Notes under the pieces: model-generated
What the model saw: the letters and a program-made list of their open reading frames with translations, nothing else
What the model was told of the DNA's origin: nothing
Databases searched by the model: none
Shown: piece after piece, positions 33,134 to 42,041 of the stretch
How the letters are laid out: each line of letters begins with the position of its first letter
How positions within the stretch are numbered: position 1 is the first letter of the stretch
From: Neolewinella xylanilytica
GTDB lineage: Bacteria > Bacteroidota > Bacteroidia > Chitinophagales > Saprospiraceae
Length of the DNA stretch: 64,000 nucleotides
Direction: 5' to 3'
Assembly: GCF_002934605.1 (NCBI RefSeq)
Contig: NZ_PTJC01000005.1
Coordinates: 682,001-746,000, forward strand
Position numbers and translations under genes: made by a program

Positions 33134-33984
33134 CACGGGGTGAAGTAGAGTAACTTTAGGTTGTCAAGATATACCGTTCCGGCACCAAGCTCGTTCGGGA
33201 GCAGACTGGAGAGGGCGATCCGAAGCTCGGGCAGGTCGGCCGACCCAACGACCGGGCTGAGGTTAAAGTATATCTTGGTCCAGTTGTCGCGGGGTAGAAA
33301 CCCCGGGTCGAAAACCCGTACGATCGACAAATCCCTTTGCCCGATAACTCCGAAAATGGTGGGTGCGTCGGCGAGAAAGTCCACCTCCAACCACACCGTG
33401 ATGGGAACGAGGTTAAGATCCCGGAAGGTCAGGCCGGTAGCCACTTCGGAAAGACGATTCGCATCCGAAAGGACAATGGCTCCTGCCGCTCCGCCGCTGC
33501 GAACCTCGTCCGACTGCACCGCGATGACCCCGCCCGGAGTAAGCGGATCGGTGAATACGCGTTCGAACCCGGGCTCGAAGCCTTCGACGAAGCCGAACGT
33601 CGTCCGGTCTCGGTACCGAATCACCGGGCGGCCCAAGTCAATCGTTTCGCCACCTATGAGGGTAAGGGTTTGCTCTACGGGGGTGTAAAACGGATAGCTA
33701 TCCGGCGTGATACTGCGGCCATCCTGGTGTACGCCCGCTTCCAACCGGATCACCACCTCGCCCGTCCGAAAAACGGGAACGCGGCCGGGTAGCGGGAAAA
33801 CCCCGATAAAGGCTTCGTCCGCGAAGGCCCAAACCTCGGTGATGGCCGAGGTAGCAGCTCCTTCGCCAGCCGTCGTTTCCAACTCGAAACCTTCGATGAA
33901 CAGGTACGAAGGCTCCCGTTCCAGGTCGGGTGGGCAGGAGGTCAGGAAAAGGAGCAGGAGCAGGGGGAACCAGGTACGGCGCAT
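33133..33984 (-). CDS. Unrecognised lipoprotein upstream of the sugar transferase
   Basis: This 283-residue protein has a signal ending LFLTSC (Cys near 16) and a beta-rich mature part of two regions: an N-terminal region with VWAFADEAFIGVFPLPG and a C-terminal carbohydrate-binding-like jelly roll (SGGAAGAIVL, WLEVDFLAD, WTKIYFNLSPVVG). I do not know the family. Tight coupling with a sugar transferase and the jelly-roll-like part suggest a surface role, but this is inference. Confidence 0.75.
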   Translation of the reverse strand: MRRTWFPLLLLLFLTSCPPDLEREPSYLFIEGFELETTAGEGAATSAITEVWAFADEAFIGVFPLPGRVPVFRTGEVVIRLEAGVHQDGRSITPDSYPFYTPVEQTLTLIGGETIDLGRPVIRYRDRTTFGFVEGFEPGFERVFTDPLTPGGVIAVQSDEVRSGGAAGAIVLSDANRLSEVATGLTFRDLNLVPITVWLEVDFLADAPTIFGVIGQRDLSIVRVFDPGFLPRDNWTKIYFNLSPVVGSADLPELRIALSSLLPNELGAGTVYLDNLKLLYFTP

Positions 33985-33986
33985 CG

Positions 33987-34988
33987 TCAGAAGGAGTCGG
34001 TCATGCGGGCCTGTGAGGCGGCCACGGCATCGGTAATCCGCTGGGCCAGCTCCAGGGCCCGGTAGCCGTCTTCGATACTGACGGCTACCGGCTCGCCTTG
34101 CTCGATGCTGCGGGCCAGGCTTTCGAGCTCCATCTGGATGGCATTGACCGGACCGCTCTTCGGCTGGTCGACGTGGATAATGCGCGGGCCACGCGGGGTG
34201 TCGAGGGGGAACTGCTGTCCCCGGTCCGGGATATTCGTACCATCCGAATCGAACAGGCGTACGACTTGGCTTTCCTTTTCGAGCAGATCGAGGCTGAGGT
34301 AGGCGTCGCGCTGAAAGAGCCGCACCTTGCGCATATTCTTGAGGCTTACCCGGGACGCGGTCAGGTTGGCGACCGCGCCGTTGGTGAACTCGATCCGCGC
34401 GTTGACGATATCCGGAGTCGTACTCAGTACGGCTACGCCGCTGGCCCGGACATCGGCCACCTCCGCTCCGGCGAGCTTCAGTACGATGTCGAGATCGTGG
34501 ATCATGAGGTCGAGTACGACACTTACGTCCGTACCGCGCGGATTAAACATCGCCAGCCGGTGAGCTTCGATGAAGTAGGGTTTGACGGGTACGTCTCCGA
34601 GGGCCAGCAGGGCGGGGTTAAAACGTTCGACGTGGCCCACCTGTACCAGTTTGCCGGCTGACCGGCTCAGGGCGATGAGTTCCCGCGCCTCCTCCAGCGT
34701 TTCGGTGAGGGGCTTCTCAACGAAAACGTGGCAGCCGGCTTCGAGCGCTCTTTTAACTACGGAATAGTGGGAGGAAGTCGGGGTGACCACGTCCACCACT
34801 TTTACGGCCTCGATCAGCGCATCCACGGAGGGGAAGGCGTTAACCCCGAACGTCTCTGCTACCTCCTCCGCCAGCTTCCGGTCGGTATCGTAGATGCCGA
34901 CCAGGTCGTAATCGGCGCTGGCCAGTTGAAGGCACTTCAGGTGAATCTTGCCGAGATGGCCAACGCCGATAAGACCGATGGAAAGCAT
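33987..34988 (-). CDS. Gfo/Idh/MocA-family oxidoreductase
   Basis: This 333-residue NAD(P)-dependent dehydrogenase has a Rossmann start IGLIGVGHLGKIH and the HVFVEKPLTET motif with the catalytic-region Lys of the family near residue 94. Sugar or nucleotide-sugar substrates are usual. It starts at ATG 34988 (GTG 35006 would add six residues) and lies 2 nt before the lipoprotein gene, forming a three-gene operon with the sugar transferase; a role in making an activated sugar is possible but unproven. Confidence 0.85.
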   Translation of the reverse strand: MLSIGLIGVGHLGKIHLKCLQLASADYDLVGIYDTDRKLAEEVAETFGVNAFPSVDALIEAVKVVDVVTPTSSHYSVVKRALEAGCHVFVEKPLTETLEEARELIALSRSAGKLVQVGHVERFNPALLALGDVPVKPYFIEAHRLAMFNPRGTDVSVVLDLMIHDLDIVLKLAGAEVADVRASGVAVLSTTPDIVNARIEFTNGAVANLTASRVSLKNMRKVRLFQRDAYLSLDLLEKESQVVRLFDSDGTNIPDRGQQFPLDTPRGPRIIHVDQPKSGPVNAIQMELESLARSIEQGEPVAVSIEDGYRALELAQRITDAVAASQARMTDSF

Positions 34989-35431
34989 GGGAATAGATTG
35001 AGCCACAAAGCTACGGTCCCCGTTCTAAAGCCGAAATCAACGTACCTAAGTGTTAAAATCACCGGTTAAGGAAATTTTAACACTTAAAATCTGCAAAAAA
35101 TTCTTGGATTAAACAGAATGCCGACAGGCAATATTATTCGGTGTCCGCCGGGAGGTTGGCGGTTTGTAAGGTGAGCATCTGTGCGGGCCGACGATCCGTC
35201 GGAAGGGGTAAGGATGCGCCGAATCCAGAACCGAACACCTTAGTTTGTCCGTACGTTAAAAAAGAAAGCGGTGCAGTCCGGCCCTTGATTACCAAGGAGG
35301 AATGCACCTAGCTTTGCATTCACTAGGATTTGGGTATTGGCTCACCTAGATGGATTTAGGGACAGAATTGGTACCCGTTCACGCGTTGCCGGTTGCACCC
35401 GCTGGCGCTATTTTTTAACGAAACAGACACT
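34989..35431. other. Divergent intergenic region, no gene seen
   Basis: About 440 bp between the Gfo/Idh gene and the lytic transglycosylase. It is AT-richer than its surroundings and holds the inverted repeat at 35047-35086. I see no open frame, tRNA or riboswitch I can name. Confidence 0.6.
35047..35086. repeat. 13-bp perfect inverted repeat upstream of the Gfo/Idh gene
   Basis: Arms TAAGTGTTAAAAT (35047-35059) and ATTTTAACACTTA (35074-35086) with a 14-nt loop, 59 bp upstream of the oxidoreductase start. It could be a repressor operator or an RNA hairpin; without a neighbouring regulator gene this stays open. Confidence 0.6.
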
Positions 35432-36541
35432 ATGAGCAAGCTCCGCACGGTGCTTCACCAGTTGCTACTATTGCTACTGGTAACGGTCACCTACACAGCA
35501 CAAGCTTCTCCTACCTCACCCTCAAATTCTAAAATAGAGCGCACCCGCGCCAAGATCGTGAATCGCGTACAGCGGCTCGATCTACCTCTGAAGGTCGCTA
35601 CGACCGACGATTTTACCGACCGTAAAATCAACGAATACCTGGAGTTGGGGCACCGGAGTACCGAACGAATGCTCGGCCGTGCCAACCAGTATTTCCCCGT
35701 ATTCGAGTATTATCTGCGTAAGCACCAGATGCCCGTTTCGCTTAAGTACCTAGCCGTATCCGAGTCGATGCTCGTGCCCGGTGCCGTTTCTCCCGCTCTC
35801 GCCGCCGGCCTCTGGCAGTTGATGCCCGCTACCGCTCGGGAAATGGGCTTGCGGGTCGACAGCATCGTCGACGAGCGGCTGGACCTGTACCGCAGCACCG
35901 AAGCTGCCGTACTGATGCTCAAGCGCCTCCACGAAGAGTTCGGTGACTGGCACCTTGCCCTCGCTGCCTACAACTGTGGAAACGGCCGCGTGCGGAAGGG
36001 AATCCGGCTAGCCGGCAGCAAACAGTACGTAAAGGTGAAGGGGTTTTTGCCCCAGGAAACCCAACGTTACGTAGCCGCCTACGTAGCCGCAGCCTACGCC
36101 GTTAACTATTATGGTGACCACGGCCTAATCCCGCACGAATTGGAAGGCACCGATTACGTCATGATCCACCGTTACATGAACCTGGCAAAGATTGCCAGGG
36201 AATGCGATGTCCGCATCCCTACGCTTCGGCGGCTGAACCCGAACTTTGTCCGGGGTTACGTGCCCTCCACGGTAGAAGGATACCGCCTACGGGTGCCCTC
36301 CCACAAGAAGCAAGCGGTCCAGCTCTTCCTGTGGGGTCGTCCGAACCTGGTCGAGCTTCCACGAAATGCCGATCTGCCCGCCGCCCACGCTACCGCGGCC
36401 ATGATGGGATACGATGCGCAAATGATCCTGTTGGGCGTTTCTTCCGAACGCCTGGTGTACGATCAGCCGGACTGGACCTTCCAGTCGCTCCGTGACGGCT
36501 TACTGATGAGCCTCTACGATAGCTACCAGGCGCTGGTATAA
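35432..36541 (+). CDS. Membrane-bound lytic murein transglycosylase (MltD-like)
   Basis: This 369-residue exported enzyme has a signal peptide (MSKLRTVLHQ...AQA) and an SLT domain at about 75-230. The catalytic Glu is in AVSESMLVPGAVSPALAAGLWQ, followed by MPATAREMGL and the ALAAYNCGNG motif. A single LysM-like region (CDVRIPTLRRLNPN...YRLRVPS) follows near 255-290. It cleaves peptidoglycan glycan strands. ATG 35432 is chosen because it gives a normal signal peptide; a longer frame from 35393 does not. It is convergent with smpB. Confidence 0.9.
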   Translation: MSKLRTVLHQLLLLLLVTVTYTAQASPTSPSNSKIERTRAKIVNRVQRLDLPLKVATTDDFTDRKINEYLELGHRSTERMLGRANQYFPVFEYYLRKHQMPVSLKYLAVSESMLVPGAVSPALAAGLWQLMPATAREMGLRVDSIVDERLDLYRSTEAAVLMLKRLHEEFGDWHLALAAYNCGNGRVRKGIRLAGSKQYVKVKGFLPQETQRYVAAYVAAAYAVNYYGDHGLIPHELEGTDYVMIHRYMNLAKIARECDVRIPTLRRLNPNFVRGYVPSTVEGYRLRVPSHKKQAVQLFLWGRPNLVELPRNADLPAAHATAAMMGYDAQMILLGVSSERLVYDQPDWTFQSLRDGLLMSLYDSYQALV

Positions 36542-36556
36542 GCTCACCGGTTATGC

Positions 36557-37021
36557 TTAGAGGTATTGTTTCTTGATCCGGTCCATGCTTCGCTTACTCT
36601 CGCGTTGCCGGATACTGTCGCGCTTGTCGTAGATCTTCTTACCCTGAACTAACGCTACCTCTACCTTGGCGAGCCCCCGCTCGTTGAGGTAAAGGCGGTA
36701 GGGGATGATGGTAAGTCCTTTCTCCTTCACCTTCTTTTCCCACTTGGTAATCTCCTGCCGCTTCATCAGCAGCTTGCGAGTACGCCGTTCCTCGTGATTG
36801 AACTGGTTCCCCTGCTTGTATTCGCCGATGTAAAGGGATCGAATAAACATCTCACCTCGCTCGATGGAGCAGTAGCCGTCCCGGAGGTTAACGTGGCCTT
36901 CCCGGATCGCCTTGATTTCGGTGCCCTGCAGCTTGATGCCGGCCTCTACGGATTCCAGGAATTCGTATTCGAATTTGGCTTTGCGATTGACGAAGGAGGT
37001 GGATTTATTCTTTTTGGCCAT
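36557..37021 (-). CDS. smpB: SsrA-binding protein SmpB
   Basis: A 154-residue RNA-binding protein that brings tmRNA to stalled ribosomes. Family features are clear: NRKAKFEYEFLESVEAGIKLQGTEIKA-type start, LYIGEYKQGN, and a basic C-terminal tail (KYDKRDSIRQRE-like, ending SMDRIKKQYL). No ssrA gene could be recognised nearby. Confidence 0.95.
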   Translation of the reverse strand: MAKKNKSTSFVNRKAKFEYEFLESVEAGIKLQGTEIKAIREGHVNLRDGYCSIERGEMFIRSLYIGEYKQGNQFNHEERRTRKLLMKRQEITKWEKKVKEKGLTIIPYRLYLNERGLAKVEVALVQGKKIYDKRDSIRQRESKRSMDRIKKQYL

Positions 37022-37036
37022 AGCGGGTTAAGATAA

Positions 37037-37070
37037 GTAAGGCCAGGCGAATCCTATCGCCTGGCCTTAC
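37037..37070. repeat. Perfect 14-bp hairpin in the smpB leader
   Basis: Arms GTAAGGCCAGGCGA and TCGCCTGGCCTTAC with a 6-nt loop, 16 bp upstream of the smpB ATG. On the minus strand it would be a strong stem in the 5' leader. No T run follows, so it may be a regulatory or mRNA-stabilising structure or a mobile palindrome. Confidence 0.7.
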
Positions 37071-37248
37071 CAAATATGAATAGGGTATCAAAACGCCCGA
37101 CCCCGTGCTGGGTTCGGTTTAATTTCGTTCTCCCTTGACCATCCGGGCCCGGTGTCGGGCGTTTGCCGGAGTGATCGAAAAAGAAGCGTCGGGCCGGCTC
37201 GTTATTGTCGACGCGCAGTTGATCGGCCGTAGGATTGGGCCATGCCAT
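37054..37248 (-). pseudogene. Fossil of a type IX secretion C-terminal domain
   Basis: The minus frame reads WPNPTADQLRVDNNEPARRFF, then a SGKR turn, a GRTKLN strand and GVGRFDTLF. This is the outline of a T9SS sorting domain (PNPT start, D-SG turn, QLNLS-like strand, GxY end) with several substitutions, and without any upstream cargo domain. It probably remains from a decayed secreted-protein gene. The match is by eye. Confidence 0.5.
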
Positions 37249-37359
37249 CCGCCTCGTAGAAAGTCGAGAAGCGATCCGGGAGCAGGCCTTTCAATATTTC
37301 GGACACCTTTCATCAACGTTTTTACGCGTTGAACCGAGGCGATTGCCTATCCGGCATAA

Positions 37360-37400
37360 AAAGAGAGGCTACGCCGGGTCATGACGATAGCCTCTCTGTA
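37360..37400 (-). terminator. Rho-independent terminator of the DPP-IV-like gene
   Basis: Arms AGAGAGGCTA (37364-37373) and TAGCCTCTCT (37390-37399). On the minus strand the stem is followed by TTTTT, about 60 bp after the peptidase stop. Confidence 0.8.
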
Positions 37401-37458
37401 TAGGTTTAAACTCTTGTCGTAAGACCTAACGGCCGTTTTAGCTTTAGAGTTCGATGGA

Positions 37459-39651
37459 TTACTTACTCGCGCCCGAAGGTTGGAGACTGTCCATCAGAAA
37501 ATTCGTCATTTTGGTGTAGAGGTGCAGTCGGGTCGGACCACCGTAAATACCGTGGTTCCGGTTGGGGTAAAAGTACGTATCGAACTGCTTATTATTCATG
37601 ATCAGGGCGTTCGCCATTTCCGCGGTATGCTGGAAGTGGACGTTGTCGTCGCCCATGCCGTGCACCAGTAGCAGGTCGCCCTTCAACCGGTCGGCGTAGT
37701 TGATGGGGCTGTTCTCGTCGTAACCCGCACGGTTCTCCTCGTAGGTGCGCATATAGCGCTCGGTGTAGATGCTGTCGTACCACTTCCAGTTGGTCACCGG
37801 AGCAACGGCGATGGCGGCCGCAAAGGTTTCGTTCCCCTGTAGAATAGCGTGCAGCGCCATGAAGCCACCGTAGCTCCAGCCGAAGATGCCGATACGGTCG
37901 GCGTCGATGTAGTCCAGGGAGCCGAGGTACTTGGCGGCGCTGATCTGGTCTTCGGTTTCCTGCTTGCCGAGGGTGAGGTAGGTCTGCTTCTTCAGTTCCT
38001 CGCCGCGGGCGCCGGTGCCGCGGTTATCGACCACGGCGACCACGAAGCCCTTCTGTACCAGCATCTGGAACCAGACCATATTGGAACCCCGCCAGTTATC
38101 GAGCACCTGCTGGCTGCCGGGGCCGCCGTAGACGTGCATCAGCAGCGGGTGCTCCTCGCTGTCGACCATATTGGCCGGCTTGATCATATAGCCGTTCAGT
38201 TCGGTTCCCTCCTCGGTGGTGAAAGTGAAGAATTCGGCGGGTTGGAAACCGGACTGTCCGATGCGTTTCGTGAGGGCCTCATTGGTGACGATGGTACGGA
38301 TCTCCGCGCCGGTCTCGTCCATCACCGTCACCCGGGCGGGGCGGTTGATGTTGGAGTTGGTCAGGACGAAGTAATCGTACTTACCACTAAACTGGGCATC
38401 ATTATACCCGCGCTCCGACGCAATCGGAGCGGGCAGATCCCTTCCGCGAAGGCTCTTCGAGTACACTTCCCGCTGCATGGGGTCCCGTCCGGCGGCCTGA
38501 AAATAGATGCGGCCGTCGTGGACGCCGTAGAACTCGGTGACGTCGTATTCGCCGGAGGTAAGCGGGACGGGCTTGCCCCCTTCCATGTCGTAGTGGTAGA
38601 GCTGGTTGAAGCCGCTTTCTTCGCTGGTCCAGATAAAGCCGTCTTCGAGGAAGGTGAGGTTGTCGGTGACGTCCACGTAGTACTTATTCTCCTCGGTCAG
38701 CAGGCTGCGTTGCTCGTTGTCGTCGACGTCGAAGAGCAGCAGCTCGAGCTTATTCTGATGGCGATTCATGCGCTGGGCGGTGAGCTCATCGTCGTCCAGC
38801 GTCCACTGCACGCGGGGGATGTAGTGCCACTCGCCGCTGTCGTCACCGTTGACGGTTAGCAGGTCGGTGGTTTCGCCGTTCTCGAGTTCGTAGACGTGCA
38901 GGCTCACGGTACTGTTTTCCTCGCCCACCTTCGGATACTTGAAGGTGTTGTACTCGGGGTACATATCGTTGTGAAAGTCGGTGTAGGTGAACTCCGGTAC
39001 GGCACTTTCGTCGAACTTAAGAAAGGCGAGCCGCTCCCCGTCGGGGCTCCAGTAGAGCGCCTTGCTGAAGCCAAATTCCTCTTCGTAGACCCAGTCGGTA
39101 GCACCGTTGATAATGGCGTTGACTTCACCGTCTTCGGTCACCTGCGTGAGATCGCCGGCTTCCAGGTTGCGGATGTAGACGTTGTTGTCCACTACGAAGG
39201 CGACGTTCTCCCCCGTGGGATCGAGGGTGGCGAGGCGGATTTTGCCTTCGGGATAGACCGGGGTGAAGGATTGATCCTCCGTGTCGTACACGAAAAAGTT
39301 GGACTGGGAGCTACGGCGGAAGAGTTGCTCGGTCTCGCTGCTGATCAGGAGCTTGCTCTCGTCGTCACTGAAGGTATAGCTGTCGACGCGGCCGTTGAAG
39401 CCGGCGTCGGTGGGTAAGCTGCTTCCTTGGACGAGGGTGTCGGTCGGTTCACCCGTGGTGATGTCGTAGGTGACGACGGCATTATCGGTCAGCTCGGCGT
39501 ACGAGGTGCCGTCCTGCAGAAAATTAAACCCGCTGACCCCGTCGGGGGAGAAGGCGTAGGTAGACCAGATATCTTCTAGCGTAATGGGGGTTTGCTGCTG
39601 GGCGGTAAGGCTGGTGGCGACGAGTAATAGGAAAGGCAGAAGCAGGCGCAT
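37459..39651 (-). CDS. Prolyl oligopeptidase-family dipeptidyl peptidase IV (S9B)
   Basis: This 730-residue exported serine peptidase has a signal peptide (MRLLLPFLLLVATSLTAQ), a DPP-IV beta-propeller (about 40-480) with the DWVYEEEF segment whose Glu pair binds the substrate amino terminus, and an alpha/beta hydrolase domain. The catalytic residues are Ser in GWSYGG, Asp in GMGDDNVHF and His in NRNHGIYGG. It removes X-Pro or X-Ala dipeptides in the periplasm or at the surface. ATG 39651 is preferred to 39771, which lacks a signal peptide at the start. Confidence 0.93.
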   Translation of the reverse strand: MRLLLPFLLLVATSLTAQQQTPITLEDIWSTYAFSPDGVSGFNFLQDGTSYAELTDNAVVTYDITTGEPTDTLVQGSSLPTDAGFNGRVDSYTFSDDESKLLISSETEQLFRRSSQSNFFVYDTEDQSFTPVYPEGKIRLATLDPTGENVAFVVDNNVYIRNLEAGDLTQVTEDGEVNAIINGATDWVYEEEFGFSKALYWSPDGERLAFLKFDESAVPEFTYTDFHNDMYPEYNTFKYPKVGEENSTVSLHVYELENGETTDLLTVNGDDSGEWHYIPRVQWTLDDDELTAQRMNRHQNKLELLLFDVDDNEQRSLLTEENKYYVDVTDNLTFLEDGFIWTSEESGFNQLYHYDMEGGKPVPLTSGEYDVTEFYGVHDGRIYFQAAGRDPMQREVYSKSLRGRDLPAPIASERGYNDAQFSGKYDYFVLTNSNINRPARVTVMDETGAEIRTIVTNEALTKRIGQSGFQPAEFFTFTTEEGTELNGYMIKPANMVDSEEHPLLMHVYGGPGSQQVLDNWRGSNMVWFQMLVQKGFVVAVVDNRGTGARGEELKKQTYLTLGKQETEDQISAAKYLGSLDYIDADRIGIFGWSYGGFMALHAILQGNETFAAAIAVAPVTNWKWYDSIYTERYMRTYEENRAGYDENSPINYADRLKGDLLLVHGMGDDNVHFQHTAEMANALIMNNKQFDTYFYPNRNHGIYGGPTRLHLYTKMTNFLMDSLQPSGASK

Positions 39652-40135
39652 GCGGTTTATTTGGTTGGGACTAAGGTAAATGGGAAACGGTGCGGGGGGG
39701 TGGGAGGTTTTTGCGTCGGGGCGCGGGAGAAGGGAATTACTCGTCAGACGAACCCCTTGCACTGCGTGCAAGGGGGATTCGGCTGACGAGGGGAGTGCCG
39801 CGGGGCCGGTTGGTTTCCCCAGGCGGCGCGTGGGTATACCTCGGGGGGATGGCCTAATAAGAAAGGAGCCGCAGGCACAGCCACCACCCGCTTACCGCGA
39901 AGTGAAATGCCCGCAGGGCATTCCTAAATCAGCGGAATAGACAACTGTGCAGGAAACCCACGCAGTGGCAGCGAAGCCAATCGAGGCGTAATCCGTGCCT
40001 TAAATCCGTGAAATCGGTGTTTCGCCTAACGAGCCGCAGGCGAGCTGAACCGTAAAGTGCACCACCGGCACAACCCACGAACCGGGAGACCACGAACCAA
40101 CCGTATCTTCCCCGTCCTAACCGAACAACACAAGC
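39652..40135. other. Intergenic stretch with repeat-like DNA
   Basis: 484 bp between divergent peptidase and hydrolase genes. It contains the palindrome at 39740-39790 and, at about 39929-40035 (minus orientation), a sequence related to that at 63765-63870. Short open frames here are judged spurious. Confidence 0.6.
39740..39790. repeat. Imperfect palindrome (REP-like)
   Basis: Outer arms CTCGTCAG (39740-39747) and CTGACGAG (39783-39790) enclose inner arms CCCCTTGCA and TGCAAGGGG. Together they form a long stem with small mismatched loops. Confidence 0.65.
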
Positions 40136-42031
40136 ATGCGACACCAGCTGACCTTACTCCTGGTTATTGTCTTTTTCTCCTGCGCCGCGGCGCAAAAATC
40201 CGAGGCCTACCAGCGCCTGGCCGCCATCGCGGAAGTCGAGCAGAAGGTCATGGTGCCCATGCGCGACGGCAAGCGCCTCGCCACCGACGTGTACCGCCCG
40301 AAGGACGTGGAAAAAGCCCCCATCATCTTCGTCCGCACGCCCTACCAATTCAACGGCTGGGTCGACGGCGAGGAGCAGGAGCGTAACTACGAGCGCGCCT
40401 ACGAGGCCGTGAGCCGCGGCTACGCCTACGTCGTGCAGAACGAGCGCGGCCGCTACTACAGCGAGGGCGAGTGGGATATCCTGGGTGTACCGCTCACCGA
40501 CGGCTACGACGCCATCGAGTGGATGAGCACCCAGTCCTGGAGCAACGGCAACGTCGGCCTCTACGGCTGCAGCTCCACCGCCGAATGGCAGATGGCCGTG
40601 GCCAGTCTGGGTCACCCCGCCCTCAAGGCCATGGTGCCGATGGGCTACGGTGCCGGGGTGGGGCGCATCGGCGACTTCTACGAGCAGGGCAACTGGTACC
40701 GCGGCGGCGCCGGGCAGATGCTCTTCACCAGCTGGCTCTACGGCGTCCAGCACGATCCGGCGGCCCCCCGCATTCCCGAAGGACTGCCGCGGGAAGACCT
40801 GCTCCGCATCCAGCGCTTCTACGACATGGCGCCGGAGTACCCCGATATTTCCAGCAAGGAGATGCTCTCCACGCTGCCCGTACAGGACATCATCTCCGCC
40901 AACAATGGCCCCGAGGGGATCTACGAGGAAATGATCACCCGCAAGCCCAACGACCCGGCCTGGTACGAAGGCGGACTGTACCACGACGATATGCCCTTCG
41001 ACGTGCCGACCTTCTGGTTTACGAGCTGGTACGACGTGAGCATCAGCCCCAACCTCGCGCTCTTCAACCACGTCCGCGAGAACGCCGAATCCGAGGAGGC
41101 CCGCGAAAATCAGTACCTCTGGATCGCGCCGACTCTCCATTGCGCCTACACCCGCGCCGAGGAGAACACCATCGTCGGCGAGCGGAGCGTAGGCGACGCG
41201 CGCTACGACTACGACGGCCTCATCTACGGCTTCTTCGACAAGTGGCTGAAGGAGGAGGAACCTTCCACGATGATCGACACCCTGGCCCGGGTCACCTACT
41301 ACACCATGGGCAGCAACGAGTGGCAGACCACCTCCGCCTGGCCCCCGCCGAGCGCCGAACTGGTTCCCTACTACCTGAGCAGCGGCGGAAACGCCAATAC
41401 GATGTATGGCGACGGAGCGCTGGAAACCAGCCAACCCGCAACCAATACCCAGCAACCAGATACCCTACTTTACGACCCCATGAATCCCGTGGTCAGCTAC
41501 GGCGGCAACGTCTGCTGTACCGGCGACGCCATCGACGGCGGCAGCCTGGACCAGCGTCCGATGGAAGCCCGCAACGATATATTGGTGTATACCTCCGAGC
41601 CCTTCACCGAGGATACGGAGGTGAGCGGTTTCGTGGAGAGCACCCTGTACGTCAGCAGCGACGCCAAGGATACCGACGTGACCCTCAAGCTGATCGTGGT
41701 CGAGGAAGATGGCAGCGCCTATAACCTCGACGAGACCATCCAGCGGCTGCGCTACCGGGAGGGCTACGAGCAAGAAGTGTTCATGGAAGAAGGCGAGGTT
41801 TACCAGGTCGACCTGACGCCGCTGAGCACCAGCAACCTCTTCAAGGCCGGGCAGCGCCTCCGCATCGAGGTGAGCAGCTCCAACTTCCCCCGCTTCGACC
41901 GGAATATGAACACCGGCGGCAATAATTACGACGAGACGGAGGGCGTGGTGGCCCGCAACGTCATTCACCATTCCGCCGAGTACCCGAGCGTGGTGCGCAT
42001 CCCGGTGGTCAGCAAGACGACCAGCCGGTAA
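40136..42031 (+). CDS. CocE/NonD-family hydrolase (X-Pro dipeptidyl-peptidase S15 type)
   Basis: This 631-residue exported hydrolase has a hydrophobic signal ([20 protein letters not shown]), an alpha/beta hydrolase domain (about 35-350) beginning [18 protein letters not shown] and the nucleophile elbow [10 protein letters not shown] in place of the usual GxSYxG, then a C-terminal jelly-roll domain (about 430-625) as in S15 peptidases and cocaine esterase. Substrates may be peptides, esters or beta-lactams; the sequence does not decide. It is followed 10 nt later by an aldolase gene. Confidence 0.85.
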   Translation: MRHQLTLLLVIVFFSCAAAQKSEAYQRLAAIAEVEQKVMVPMRDGKRLATDVYRPKDVEKAPIIFVRTPYQFNGWVDGEEQERNYERAYEAVSRGYAYVVQNERGRYYSEGEWDILGVPLTDGYDAIEWMSTQSWSNGNVGLYGCSSTAEWQMAVASLGHPALKAMVPMGYGAGVGRIGDFYEQGNWYRGGAGQMLFTSWLYGVQHDPAAPRIPEGLPREDLLRIQRFYDMAPEYPDISSKEMLSTLPVQDIISANNGPEGIYEEMITRKPNDPAWYEGGLYHDDMPFDVPTFWFTSWYDVSISPNLALFNHVRENAESEEARENQYLWIAPTLHCAYTRAEENTIVGERSVGDARYDYDGLIYGFFDKWLKEEEPSTMIDTLARVTYYTMGSNEWQTTSAWPPPSAELVPYYLSSGGNANTMYGDGALETSQPATNTQQPDTLLYDPMNPVVSYGGNVCCTGDAIDGGSLDQRPMEARNDILVYTSEPFTEDTEVSGFVESTLYVSSDAKDTDVTLKLIVVEEDGSAYNLDETIQRLRYREGYEQEVFMEEGEVYQVDLTPLSTSNLFKAGQRLRIEVSSSNFPRFDRNMNTGGNNYDETEGVVARNVIHHSAEYPSVVRIPVVSKTTSR

Positions 42032-42041
42032 CCCCTTACTT

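Larger units (their letters stand above)
37022..37458. other. Intergenic stretch with hairpins and a sorting-domain fossil
   Basis: 437 bp between smpB and the peptidase. It holds the 14-bp hairpin, a second inverted repeat AAACGCCCGAC/GTCGGGCGTTT (37091-37101 and 37154-37164, 52-nt loop), the T9SS fossil and the terminator. No tmRNA tag frame was recognised. Confidence 0.6.

Noticed and set aside
35100-35392. Possible tRNA or riboswitch before the lytic transglycosylase
   Set aside because: No cloverleaf, T-loop or known riboswitch core could be built from the sequence.
37022-37458. Possible tmRNA (ssrA) gene next to smpB
   Set aside because: No tag frame ending in an AA-stop, no tRNA-like ends with CCA could be found; the stretch is better explained by a gene fossil and hairpins.
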